A DNA stretch of 64,000 bases from Aphelenchoides besseyi (Eukaryota > Nematoda > Chromadorea > Rhabditida > Aphelenchoididae), in contig JAMPIQ010000003.1 of NCBI GenBank assembly GCA_024699855.1, forward strand, positions 5,890,001-5,954,000. Direction: 5' to 3'. Under the pieces are notes generated by a model. The model was not told the origin of the DNA. It worked only from the letters and a program-made list of their open reading frames with translations, and did not search any database. Every line of letters starts with the position of its first letter. Within the stretch, counting starts at the first letter, position 1. Made by a program: the position numbers and the translations under genes. This document shows, in pieces, positions 1 through 12,100 of this stretch.

Positions 1-1288
1 TCGCGGTCTTTTAATCCAAATCGCTAATCAACTACAAATACCAAAGCCGTTAATTCGGCAAGAAATCCGGTTCTCTCGCTCAACACGTAAATTTGCTTGT
101 ACATTTACGATGTTTGTTGGAAACATGTCAGAAGCACGCGTTGTTTCGGCGTTAATTCACGGTTATCCCCTTTGAAACTGTCCATTAGCTGCGTATGCCA
201 AAAATGGTTGATACTCCGAAGGTGCAAATAGAAACCAGAATCCGTGTGTTTCTTTAACGGGAGAATCAGGTTTCTCTATTGTCTCGGAAATCATTAAATC
301 GTAAGAAATGAGACTAAACAAATCCTCAGTTCTTTCAATTATTCAAATCGTTTTAACTACTAACTTAACTACAAGGCTGATTTAATGTCTATAACAAGGT
401 TAATTCAATTACTGTAGCTCGTAACAGTAGTTTTCAGTCTAATTAGGCTGCAAAATGAGGTCAACAGACTGGTTCAAAGATTGCGTATTTCTTCTCTTCA
501 TCCGTTGTAACAGGAACTTGCCGGTCAAGCGGTATCTTGAAATGCCATTTGATATGCCAACAAACTAACGTCCCAAAGACTAATCGTCTTATACAGACAA
601 TAAAAGCAAACAGAAAGTTATGAACTATGTATCAAAACCGTGATGAAAACATTTAACACAACAAGTGATTGAAGAATAAAAAGTGAACTCGGAAACTTCA
701 TCTCATAAGACGAATGAGAATTTACGTTTAGACTTCTCTGGAAGAAGAAGACGAGTAGACGTCTCACTTCACTTTTGGAATTGGCGCCTATCCACCGAAC
801 TTCTTGTTTCGCTTTTTCATCATTCTGAAGTGCTCAACACGAAAGCAGAAGACTTTAGGTCGGTTCAAGAACTTCTCTTCAATTTTCTTGTCTTTTGGTG
901 GTGTGGTTAGCCGCGCGTGAACAACATAACTTTTCAATTTGTAGAAAATTGAAATCCAAGTACATGACATAAACTTTGCTTATCTTTTTTTTCAATTCCA
1001 AAGGGCTTCAACACACTACCCCTTTATTGTTGTAGTTTCGTAATAAAGTTCATAAATTACTCAACTCAATTAGCTTTTTTGAGGCTGATAAAAGAGCGCA
1101 ACTAAACACCTGTTTTTAAGCAGCCCATAGTTCCATGTGCCTCTTCTCCATGACAACCTCATTTGACTCGACAGTTCTTCGCAGGACAAAACTAACGAAA
1201 GTAGTCAGTTCGGCCAAGCATACGCAAACGACCCGACCAAATTGTTTTGCCTACTCGAATTATCGTGTAAATTGCAAGTCGATTTGTA
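1..1288. other. No gene recognised; upstream region of channel gene
   Basis: No coding signal is supported here. The short open frames (for example 683-910 and 1135-1419) have no family resemblance, no splice continuity and ordinary AT-rich composition. The stretch is probably the upstream region of the ligand-gated channel gene that starts at 1289, and may include the 3' end of a gene lying outside the window. Confidence 0.4.
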
Positions 1289-3387
1289 ATGAAGACGCCG
1301 TGGCATCATTTCGTTATCATTTTACTTCTGATTCAACTGAAACTTTCCAATCCGCTCATTCCTTCAGTCGAAGATGCACAATCCAACGCCTGTCAGATAC
1401 GCCACAATATTACGGGTAAAAGAGAAACAGAGATCGCAATTACGATCAACTTCAGATGTCGATTCAATAAACGCCACACAACTTGAAATCCTCGAAAACT
1501 GTTTGTACTATTCGTTGTCTAATGCTCAAGCAAGTCACTTTGGTAGGAACCCAATTGTCGTTACAGATGATATTGTTCGAATCGGTTTGTCAAGCTAAAC
1601 CGAATAATATCGCGGAATTTCGAATAATGATATAAAATAAATCAAACTTATTTGCAGACCTAATTCAAGAGGCACCTTTCGATATTCCGTTAAAGATCAC
1701 CATCGAACAATATGTCATTCATCAGGTGGATTTGGTGAGTAAACATCGCATTCCTAATGTATGTCCACACTTATAGATGCAACAAGGATCATCGCAGTTT
1801 AACATTCACGGCGAACTCTCGTTGTCTTGGTTGGATCCGAGACTCGAATTTGACGAAGAAGATTGGAAGGTACAAAAATATAAGATCGCAATTTAAGTAT
1901 TGAACTACAGATTAAAAACTTTGCTTTGCACGACAATCGTAAGTAAAAACTCCTCACTTGTCTGCAACAGGTTCTATTTTCAGATCACATTTGGACTCCG
2001 AAGTTTTCAGGTGGAATAACGTTTGCAGACAAACAGTTTTGACGACAATCAGCTTTTTCACTGACAATTCAATTTAAATTGTTGTGCAAATCTGTTGACT
2101 GCAAACGCTAATTCGCATCTGAATGATTGTCCTTTTAAGAAGAAGGGTAACAGTTTTCGTAGATTATTTTCGATTAACTATTTGAGTTCAGATCATGTGG
2201 TCTAACGGATGGCTGTATATCTCGGTTTTCGGATATTGAAGTTAACAATGAAGGTCAAGTATCAGCACGCTTCACTTTTCGATATCCTGCCTTTTGTGGT
2301 GTAGATTATAAGGAATATCCGGAGGAAACAAACGGTGCACTAATCGCATATTCTCTGAAACAAAAGTATTTGCAGATTGTTGTCTTCTACTTTCACTTAC
2401 CGAAACAGATCGCACAATCAAATATGATATTCAAACGAAAGAGAAAGTCAAGGTCCAGAAACCGGTAGCAATCACAGTAGTTGAGAAGGAAGATGGATCG
2501 AAAGTCTTCAAAGCAGTCGAAACGTCGGCATGGATTGTAGCAGTAAGACAGATAACAACTGAACAGATAACTTCACTGAATGATTAGGATCGCATTATTG
2601 ATGTTGTTAAAGTCGGTTCTTATCGTTCCGAATTTCTACGTTTATGCGTGATTGCAAAAAAAGAAAGTAGGTTTTTGTTCGTCGATTTAGTGTCAATTGA
2701 TTCAGTGAGTACGTTGCGTATTGCTCTTCGAATTCCCGCAACTATCGCAACGGTTTGTAATCAAACACGAATCTTACAATAGGGTACGATTTCAGCTCTT
2801 GATGCTTGTATCGCCGCTCTTTGGAGATTTGAAAACTCAATCATTTGTCAAGATCTTTACTCTAACACTACAAACAATCTGCTTTTTATTTTTGTGTTCA
2901 ATCGCTCCTCCAAACGGGTTTGCTGGTGTCAAACCGAAGTTGTGTAAGTTGAAATCTTAGCATTGAAGGAAATCTGTGTTTCAGATGCTTATTATGAGTT
3001 CATTTTCTTTGTCTCCTTCTTGAGTATTCTCATCACGTTGGTCTGCTTAGCGTTGTGCCGAGTCCAACGCAGTGTTCCGCCATCTCACTTCTTCTACTTG
3101 AGCAGTAAACTCATCAATCGCTTTTTCTGTTGTATTGAACCCGAAACGAACTATCAACGACATTTGGAGGGCTTTGATGGAATCGACAGTAATCGTGGAG
3201 AAGCAAACGCAAACCGTGAATCATCGAGCATCGTCGACTATACACACGAATGGAGACATATCGTGAGTTTACTCGAATTCTATCTTCAAGCAACGTTTTT
3301 TCGTTTCAGTATATCGCAGCGAACAATCTTTTCTCCGGCGTTTCGTTTTCTATTTTTTGTTTGGTTATCATTTTTGAGATCTTGTAA
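1289..3387 (+). CDS. Cys-loop ligand-gated ion channel subunit (nicotinic receptor-like)
   Basis: A pentameric neurotransmitter-gated channel subunit of the plasma membrane. The N-terminus is a hydrophobic signal peptide (HHFVIILLLIQ). The extracellular ligand-binding domain follows, with SLSWLDPRLEFDEEDW and the HIWTPKF motif near 1985-2010. A true Cys-loop, C-13-C, spans about 2297-2380 (CGVDYKEYPEETN, then DC after an intron). Membrane segments follow: TM1 to TM3 over about 2705-3080, an intracellular loop, and TM4 at the end (stop 3385-3387). At least nine short introns are visible. The exon pattern between 2010 and 2200 is ambiguous. Loop C near 2590-2660 shows no vicinal cysteine pair, so this is not a classical alpha subunit; the TM2 region is also divergent, so it may be an orphan LGC/ACR-type subunit. 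The start is the ATG directly before the signal peptide. Confidence 0.85.
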
Positions 3388-3467
3388 CTTATCCGGTATA
3401 CAACAAAACACCAGTGAATATGTTCAACTCTTATTGTAACAAACAAAATGTAAGATAAATTATTTAA

Positions 3468-4154
3468 CTAATCAGAATCTGATGCTTCATCACCAGTACT
3501 GCCCGAAAACTCTGAGTTCGGTGTTGGAATGAAGTCAACAAGTGCGTTTGGATCACTGAAAACCAAATTTTACGAACAAAATAGCAAACAAGAACAAACC
3601 TTAGAATATTCGGATCGAAGCCTTCAGCTCCCATCTTTTGTTTTACTGCCGCTTCCGGAATTCCGAGACGAATCATTTTGAAGTACTTGGCATAAGTCGG
3701 ATGTTCGCTCACTTTTGTTTTATTTGTCTCCACAATCAAAGGAACTTCATCAACCTTCTCTTCAGATGGCTGATCAATGGGAATATCAATGTTGGATTCG
3801 TTGATCACCTCTGAATGGGAGGAAGTTGGAATCTGCGAAGGAAGAGAGACATTGGATTCAATGGTTGGTAAAATCGGCAACTCAACTCGCTCTAACTGAA
3901 ATCAAAACAGCCCTCGATGAGGAATGGAATTTGCTTACCCGCTTTTCCATCAGACACAACAACGTTTCAGTGCGATCCAATCGACACTCCAACTCGCCCA
4001 ACGCTCGTTCCAGTTTCGCCGTACATGTGTTTTGTATGTCGCTAATGCGTAGCAGATATTCGTTGATTAGCGGTATCACAACTTTTGGATCTAACGGCCG
4101 AGTGGTTTCGTAGCGAATCTCCGGTCGAATAAAAAGAAGATTTGGTTCTTGCAT
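3468..4154 (-). CDS. WASHC3: WASH complex subunit 3 (CCDC53)
   Basis: Subunit of the WASH complex, which activates Arp2/3 to build actin on endosomes during retromer sorting. The product is 199 residues in three exons (introns 3896-3938 and 3556-3599), close to the human length of 194. An N-terminal heptad-rich helix (VIPLINEYLLRI and following) is followed by a low-complexity linker and the diagnostic C-terminal motif YAKYFKMIRLGIPEAAVKQK, then an acidic Asp/Ser tail. The ATG at 4154 was chosen because it lies two bases after TTTTTTCCAG, a trans-splice acceptor. An open frame continues upstream to 4301, but it has no ATG and runs through the intercistronic spacer. It lies 150 bases downstream of BORCS5 on the same strand, probably as the second gene of an operon. 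Confidence 0.92.
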
Positions 4155-4304
4155 TTCTGGAAAAAATTCTCGAATCAATCGAGAATATCTTAACGGTATG
4201 TAATCGAAAGTAACATCTGTGCTATCAAGGTGTCGATGAGCAAAGTACTGCTTTATTTGTACCCGTAGAAAGTTGACAGAAACAGTGTAAGTGAATTGCA
4301 AACG
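4155..4304 (-). promoter_or_regulatory. Intercistronic region with poly(A) signal and trans-splice acceptor
   Basis: This 150-base spacer lies between the BORCS5 stop and the WASHC3 start. Reading along the minus strand it holds AATAAA (4257-4252) and then the polypyrimidine acceptor TTTTTTCCAG ending at 4157, two bases before the ATG. The order stop, poly(A) signal, acceptor, ATG is that of a nematode operon spacer where the downstream gene receives a spliced leader. Confidence 0.6.
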
Positions 4305-5005
4305 CTAAGAATCGATTTGCTTTGTTTTCGGAGCCCGGAATTGTGGCAACGATGGAAGTCGCTCGTTTTCCGGTAACAACTCATTTAAAATCTGTAATCC
4401 ACTTGTAACTTCTTCCAAACTCAACTGAAACCAATTTGTCTTTAAAATCAAAGCTGCTAACTTACTTGCAATGCGTCTAATCCCGATTCTATCGTTTGAA
4501 TGCGATTCAGATCGTGGATCAACGCATCGTACTTCTTGGCGTGTATTGACGAGCGTTTGAAAAGTTCGCTTGTAGAGTTGTCCAACTTCAACATGAGATG
4601 ATATAATGACAAAATGAACAATATACCTCAGTGATTTTTGCATTCAACTTCGTTTGCTCCGCATTTATTGTCTGTTGGCAAGCAGTGAAATGTATTTGAA
4701 GACGATGAATGAACCGAGAGATGTATTTCGGGTCGATTTTCGAAAAAATAGACGGCTGATCTCTTTGTCCCGGCAAAACTCCCCGAAGTAGCGGTTGGAA
4801 TCGCGGAATCTCTCGCAGTTTTTTCAGATTTTCGTCTTCATTTGGGTCTGTTCGCCGAGTGTTGGCGACAACAACCGGCGAGTGAGTTTTCTGTGATGCA
4901 CCTGAACCAGAAAATACAAACTGTTGTGAAGAACTTACGTTTTCGTTGCAGAAAAGGAAACGAGGTAGTAGCCGACGATTCTCCATGACTCTGCTCATTT
5001 CCCAT
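4305..5005 (-). CDS. BORCS5: BLOC-1-related complex subunit 5
   Basis: Subunit of BORC, the lysosome-surface complex that recruits Arl8 and kinesin to move lysosomes outward. The product is 193 residues from four exons (introns 4902-4938, 4586-4626 and one of 41 bases near 4430-4470), against 196 in human. The N-terminus MGNEQSHGESS is an N-myristoylation signal like that of vertebrate BORCS5, which anchors BORC to the membrane. The core motif LREIPRFQPLLRGVLPG and the C-terminal LNELLPENERLPSLPQF identify the family. A longer uninterrupted frame starting at 4998 is out of phase: removing the 37-base intron puts the myristoylated start at 5005 in frame. The third exon also reads in a frame different from the unspliced one (ELFKRSSIHAKKYDALIHDL). 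Confidence 0.93.
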
Positions 5006-5159
5006 TACTACTCACCTAGCAAATAAAAACGCATTTCTTTCGAGTACCGTAAGATAATTAAGCGTTACAACGCGTACTCAACAAATTTGGTGAAAAATAG
5101 AATTTTATTTGGGATATGTGAAGCGATAATTAAGTGAAGGAACTATGAACTCACGCGTT

Positions 5160-5855
5160 TTATTCCTTAAAACGCTGCGTCATGAAGTTGACGTCCTTTT
5201 TATAGCCGAATTTTTCATAGAACGCAATCATGTGATCTTTGCAATCCAAAGACAACTTGTAAACATCTTGTTGTTTGGCCAATTTAATGGCAATTTCATT
5301 CAACACACGAGCCAAACCCTTAGATCGATAGTCGTGATGCACGACTACATCCTCAATGCGACCACGTACCGCAGCTTCGTGGATAAATTTCCACTCTAAA
5401 ACTAACGAAATCGAACCCACGATCTTTCCAGTTCTGAATCAGCAATAAACATTTAAGAATTCGAAAGACTCACTTGGTATCCTCCACCACGACTATAAAA
5501 TAAGCTTGTGGTTTGACAGTCATTGACTCAAATCGAGCTCGAAACGCCTCTTTACTCACATGGCCAACAGTCGTTAAATCCGACAACAATTCGAGATAAC
5601 TAAGGGTGAAATCATAAAGAAATAACTCGATAACATACCCTCGATTGAAGTCACCAAGTCGTAACGGTCGATAAACAAATTCACCCGAAGAATCGGGAAT
5701 AAATTGAGCGATTTCGGAGGCAGGAAACAACTCTAAACTTATTTCGTCGTTTTTCTTTCTTCTCATTTACCGATCTCTTTCTCCTCGTCGTTGCTTTGAG
5801 CTTCGTTTTGCATCTTGTGCAAAGAATCAATAGCTACTTGTGGCACCAATGGCAT
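5160..5855 (-). CDS. GNPNAT1: Glucosamine 6-phosphate N-acetyltransferase
   Basis: Transfers acetyl from acetyl-CoA to glucosamine 6-phosphate, on the way to UDP-GlcNAc for chitin, glycoproteins and eggshell. It is a GNAT-fold enzyme of about 192 residues in four exons (introns 5733-5770, 5600-5638, 5434-5473, of 38-40 bases). Key stretches are YRPLRLGDFNRGYLELL, then EWKFIHEAAVRGRIEDVVV, the acetyl-CoA loop YRSKGLARVL, and the C-terminal FYEKFGYKKD, all matching eukaryotic GNA1. The ATG at 5855 follows TTTCTTCCAG and an 8-base leader, so trans-splicing is likely. An extra upstream exon ending near 5903 is possible (46-base intron) but has no family support. It is divergent from the DOCK gene, with 246 bases between starts. 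Confidence 0.93.
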
Positions 5856-6101
5856 TTCGATGACTGGAAGAAACAACAAAACAATCAAAATGTACAACAT
5901 TATCAAACTCCAATACGGCAATTAATACCGAAACTTTGTCGTAAAACAAAAACTCGATAGTTTGAATTACGTTGAATCGTAAAGTCCATAACTTCCGTAC
6001 AGCTGCTATTCGGTGAATAAACATTGAGATTATGTACAAACACTAACAGGTCTTTTGTATTAACATAAAAATGTACGACTGCCAAACGAATTAACGGCAA
6101 A
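5856..6101. promoter_or_regulatory. Divergent promoter region of GNPNAT1 and DOCK genes
   Basis: A 246-base interval separates two oppositely oriented start codons (5855 minus, 6102 plus), so both promoters must lie here or overlap the first exons. It contains the polypyrimidine acceptor of GNPNAT1 next to 5855. No TATA box or specific factor site is convincing. Confidence 0.4.
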
Positions 6102-9100
6102 ATGAGTACTGGAGAATCGCGGGCTTTTGTGGCGAAGAGACAAAAGTGAGTTCGAATCTTCGTGTCTACAACTCAGTGCTTATATTTCATTTATTGCTTT
6201 CAGAACTTCAGCAGCTGAAATTCGAAAACAAGTGGCCGAGTCGAGCAGTATAGCGGATGTTTGGGACATTGAAAGCCAGTCGGGGAGCAAGAGCGCAAAA
6301 TCTGTTTCATTAGAACAATGTGTACGGATTGTCTAAGCCTCAATCATTCATGCGGTTACTTTAGTTGACGAATAACGAAAACGTGAATCCAGTGGATGTG
6401 GAGGAAATCCTATCGTCTAGACCGGTCAAAAGAATTGAAATCAAATTGGCGAACGGCGAACTACAAAGGTAGTTGAGCTCTATTGTATACGATCAATGAC
6501 AACAAGTTTAGAGTCAATGATTACAACGAAAAAGATACAACGATTCAAAATGTGCCTCGAGAGATTCCTTTTTATTCGATCAAAGACGTGAATTTGGAAA
6601 TGTAGTTACCTGGCTCGCATTCAATCACTTTCATTGGTTTTCAGCAATAAAATCGAACCGCACGTCTATGACTTGATCCATTGGTATAAACGTGATTATG
6701 TTACTCAGCAGCGAAACTATGTTCAATTCTCGACTGCAGATGCACTGGAAAAATTGGCGTGTAAAAGAGCTCAGTTGGCGCTGTGTTGTGAAAAGCAAAT
6801 CTTCGAAACAGATCCCGATGCTGATTTGCACAACCAACGTAGTGTGAGTCAAATCGAAGAAACAGTAAGACTTGTTGTTTTTTTTTGCAATTTCCAACCT
6901 TCTGTTTTCAGTCTGATACAAAAGATACCAATTCGCAAGAGATCTTTGACTCAACAAAGTCATCGGCCACTGCGTATGCCGATCCGGTTATCTTGTCGAC
7001 TATTTCACAAAACTGGTCAACATTGTTCGACAACGACGAGTTAATCAAGGACATACGAACTAATCGAAAATATTTGGTTAGCTTGTTTGTTGACGAACAG
7101 AAGGTAACACAAAAAAACAGCAACAAAGAACTTTTACTTTAGATTGAAACTTCCGAATTTCGATCCAATGTCGAGATTCCGCGGGTTCTGCCTTCCGAGT
7201 TTCTTCGCGTTCGTATTCAGAATTTGGAGTTAGAACCGAAATTCGAACCTGTCTTCGCTTCTTTTGCGTTTTACGATCTTAATACCAAAAGACGAATCTC
7301 CGAGAACTTCCATTTCGATTTCAACAGCCGAGAAATCTTGGGACTAATTCGAAGTCATCTGGGAGTAGATGGACATATTTACAAAATACGAACCGGACTG
7401 TTCAATTTGGAGAACATCGAACCAAATGTGTTTCTGGTTTTCCGATTGGAGAAAGTTGGAATGCAATTTCTTACCTTGATGACTGATATCTTTCAGATCT
7501 TACAAGCATCCGACATAAGCGAAGCTGTAGATGCATACATTTCCAAGGATAAACCAAAAGATAAACTGACTCAAAATGCTCGAGAGTTTTGTGATCGACT
7601 CGGAGCATATCGAATGGCTATTGGCTGGAATTTTGTAGACCTGCAATCACTTGCTAAAACTGTACAAACGAAACCGCCAGAGCCCAAATCTGCCGATTCG
7701 ATATCAAATGTGGACATTACAAGTTTAATTAGTGCAGGTAAAATGAACATTATTGTTGTGTTGAAAATTCGATTTCCAGATCGAATGTCAACGTCGACAA
7801 TCGAGACTTTACAACATAGCAGTGACTCTGCTCCGACGATTGTGAGTCACAGCGATTCATCAACGGACGTCGAATCGCGCTCGGAATGTCTTCCAGCAAC
7901 TGACGATAATGCCAATGTGTGGTCCATCCTGCAACCTCTTCGTCTTACTCTTCGATCTATGATCAAACACGAATCAGAGAAATTGGCCGAAGAAGACATT
8001 TTGAAAATGTTAGCAGATATACAAAAGTCGGGTGTTAGCAAATCCAAGTTCAAAACATTCCCTGTCACGTTGAATCTGGAGATTGGTGTTTGCAAGAGCG
8101 ACGAACTTGACGGCTTTTTATCTTCGGAAGGTTTACCTATCGGCAACTTTGTGGCTGATGCAAACGAGAAATCCCAAGAGATAATCGAATTTCCCATAAA
8201 ACCGCGTTTTTCTGCTCATTCAGTTTACAGGTAAAAAACGATTTTACGTCGTTTAAGACGACAAACTTCAGGAATTTGCTTTACATTTATCCGCGATCTG
8301 TCAACTTTTCTGCCAAATCGGGAAACTCGAGGAATATCACGGTGCGAATCGAACTTTTCAACTCCGCTCACATTCCATTGAAAGTATTCTTTGGCAAATC
8401 TTCGGGACCAAAACGACTTGATCGAGTGTACACGTCAGTTAGTTACCATAACAAGTAAGTCGCTTGTTCAGTAAACGAATTCAAGAGCTCGTCACTTAGG
8501 ACTCCCAACTTTTTGGATGAAATTAAAATGGAGATACCTGTCGAAGTCAACGACGACTTCTATCTACTTTTTACTTTTTGTCACATTTCTTGTAAGAAGA
8601 AAGAAACTGACGTGATTGAGACACCGATTGGTTATACGGTTGGTTAAGAAGCAGTTAATTAAACGAACTTGATCATTACAGTGGCATCCCTTGTACACAA
8701 CAACATCGTTGCAAACAGGCGAAATGAATCTGCCTATTTCTCTCGAACAACCGCCCGTTGGAATCACTTACATCTCACCGTCCAACAACGTACCCAACAT
8801 CAATTGGCTGCAAGGACACAAAAATCTTTTCAACGTCTCGTTTGTGGCTGTTTCGACTGTACATCCCGAAGACTCTCGACTAACTGAATTCTTTCGATGT
8901 TACTACTCACTCACCAAAACACATAAAAAGCAACCGGTGGCATCCGAACAAGAAATTCAGAATGCAATTCGAAGTCTGTCGAAAGTTGAACCCACGAAGT
9001 TGTCCGCCTACTTGTACGTGATCTTCGACAAACTCATCGCACTAATAACCTGCCCACCTTATTCGGGTAGGCGTATAAAAAGAAAGCTTATAAGTTTTTG

Positions 9101-12100
9101 GCTTTAGATCAATTAAGCGCAACGTGTTTTGATGCTCTTTGTCAGTTGGTCAAATTGGGAACAATTTTGTTGGACGGGAAGATGGACAAATTTGGACGCA
9201 GTGCGCTACTCAATTGTTACATCAAATACCACTCGACAATTTCATACGGTAAAACAGAATCCTAGAAAATGTAATAAAACACTTTTAGACAATTTCACGA
9301 CCTCGACAGTCAACACAAACTCGTCTTCTGTACAAATAGCCGACAGCGATTCGTTGCTGAATCTAATCAGTAAGAACGAGGGTTGAAAACATTAACCATT
9401 GAATTTGTAGAAAACTATGAAAAATCGACGTCAACAAAACTTCCGCCAATCGACGCAAATTATCGGGTATGTTCGTTGAAAATAGCGCGATTAACAGATT
9501 TTCAGTTACTTCACGAAGAATTAGCTGCCATATTTCTCAAGACTACAGGGTTGATTCGTGAACAAGCCTGTACATATTCATCGTTTTTCCTTGAGCTTAT
9601 GGTCAAAGCGATTGCTGAAAGTTTGTGGGCGACAAATCGATTGCCATTGCCTAGAAAGTTACGAGTTAGCGATCAGTTTTTGGAAAACTTGACGGAAATC
9701 TGCGAAGTTCTAACGAACGAAGCGATTGATCGAGCAGCTTTGGATATCAGTCGAGCAAATGGTATCAACGCGGCATTGGCCTTCTTCATACACGATCTCA
9801 TTTCTTTGTTGGACAGAACTTTTCTGTTGAATCGAATTCGCCGTTACAACAAACTTATTGTTGAACGTATTTGGTGAGTAGAACTCGAAATATCGAAGTG
9901 ATTGTTTTAGTGAAACAACGGATCCGTTACAAACAACGCTAATGGCAATGAAGTTGGATTTTATGCAAATCGTTTGTTCTCACGAGCATTTTGTGATTTT
10001 GAACGTTCCATTTGACTTTCAATCGTCCACAACACAAACATTTGGTGGTTTCAAGCCAAGCTCCTCGTTGACCGCAATCTCGAGTGCGAGTTCGAATTCA
10101 ACTAATTCCTCGAACTTCTCGACTGCCAATCAAGCAGCTCCACCTTCTCCTTCGGGTTCGTCAATGTCGAGTCGTTCAAGTTGCTCCGCTGAGATGCATT
10201 TGAGTCAAACTTATCGTTCACGACATTTCCTTTTGGGATTTGTACTCTGTGATCTGATGGCTGCTTTGAATTCCACAAACGTGCTGATACATTCAAGGTA
10301 CGCACTGATAGATTCCGGTTAAATCATCAAGACAATTGTAGGGCAATTCGGATTTTGTCGAAATTGATTGTAACTCATGAACTGGACGAAAGATTGAGTG
10401 AGCAAAATCCATCACTTCGAAATCGAGTTGCATCTCTGTATTTGCCGTTAATCACGATTCTAATGGAAGTTCGGGGTTGCTTGTATGATCCAATCGCACA
10501 AACTGATTCCACAGCTCAAAGCGCAGGTAAATTAAGTGGTCCAAAAAACGCCGTTTCGATGGCGAGTATCGATCGTTTACCCATCGAACATCATGCAATT
10601 GCGGGAGTGGCAGGACAAAACCCGAAATACAGTGGTCATCTTTCCAAAGAATTAACAATGGAAGTGAGTATCTTGATTGTTTTGGATGATCTACGAAGTA
10701 CTTTAGATATTATCGTGTTTCTGCTGGGTCCTAAAGAATGTTGATCGTTCTGTTCTTCACAATTTTATCCTTGAACTCTCGCTTCAGCGAGTCCAACAAC
10801 TAGTGGAGTTGTTTCAACTTTGTATTTCTGTTTTTGAGTACAAACAACCGTTTGATGTTGCTGTCGCCACTCAACGACCACGACTATCAAACGATAACAC
10901 AACAATGAAAGAGGAGTTGAAATCAATTCGAACACGAAAGTTAAGTGGAAGCTCGAATATCGTTGCACAACCACCAACTGCCGTTCGTTGGCGTCAAAAC
11001 GTAAATTCATATCCGACGCATTCGCGACACTCTGCTTCCGCAATTGTTAATTGTAAGCTCTAAAAAGATGGGTATTTAAATGGAGCTTTTTTAGTTATGA
11101 ACAATAACAACATGATATTGGAGCGGGAATTGTCGACAGAGATTAGTTTGACGGTTTTGAATTCGATGGTAACCTTGGTGCGAATCGTTTTGTTGCCGGA
11201 GGTCGATCATTTCTTATTTATTTTGCCGAACATAATTCGAGTATTAGTAAGCGAATTGTTTACAATATCGAAATAAGATAAGTACTTACAGATGCAATTG
11301 CTCTCGACCAACCAATCGGCCAAGACACTTGAAAGCACGTTTTTGGTTCAACGTTCCATAGTTGCTAAATGTCCGGGACTCATATTTGAACAACAGTCCG
11401 AGTTGTGTACTGAGCTCTGCTTACAACTTCTACGTCAACTTGCATCTCGTCTTCGAAACATTCGCTCCAATGCTGCAGCTTCACTTTACCTGTTGATGCG
11501 TCAAAGTTACGTTCATTCGTTTAATTTCTCTAAAGTCAAAACACAAATAACAATGGCACTTTCTACGCTCTCTTCTGGAATCTCCTTGAACGAGGACAAT
11601 TTGAGACGATCGCTTAAAACAGTTCTAACTTATCTTCAACACGATCTAAATTCGAATCAGTCGTTACGAGAAACCAATTTTGGAGTACAAGTAAGTGAAC
11701 TTCGTTTTCCAATCAACAAAATGGTTGTTGTAGGTGCGCGATCTGATTTTCAATCTACACATGATCCTCACGGATACCGTTAAAATGCGAACTATACCCG
11801 ACGATTTTGAAATGTTGATAGATTTAATGCATCGAATTGCAATGGGCTACAAAAACAACGCTGATCTGCGGTTAGTCTTCACATAAACAACGAACGTAGT
11901 CGAACTGTTTAGGCTCACTTGGCTTATCAACATTGCGAACAAACACGCAGCTCGTCGAAATTATGCTGAAGCTGGACATTGTTTCCTGCACTGCGCTGCA
12001 CTAGTAAATGAATATCTGAGTATGAAACATCACGAAGCTGTAATTGATGGTGGTGCATTTGCTTTCTTGAGTTTGTCGTCAAATATTGAAGATGAAAGCG

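Noticed and set aside
3882..4301. Extension of WASHC3 up to 4301
   Set aside because: It has no ATG (first codon is TTG) and runs through a spacer that carries AATAAA and the acceptor used by WASHC3.
4588..4998. Long BORCS5 frame starting at 4998
   Set aside because: Out of phase with the family N-terminus; it includes two introns, and the third exon is used in another frame.
5903..6100. Extra 5' exon or separate gene upstream of GNPNAT1
   Set aside because: A 46-base intron would join it, but it reaches back into the DOCK start region, adds nothing like the GNA1 N-terminus, and a short trans-spliced leader explains the start at 5855 better.
6140..6165. GAGTTCGAATC resembling a tRNA T-loop (B box)
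   Set aside because: Lies in the first intron of the DOCK gene; no A box, acceptor stem or anticodon arm can be formed around it.
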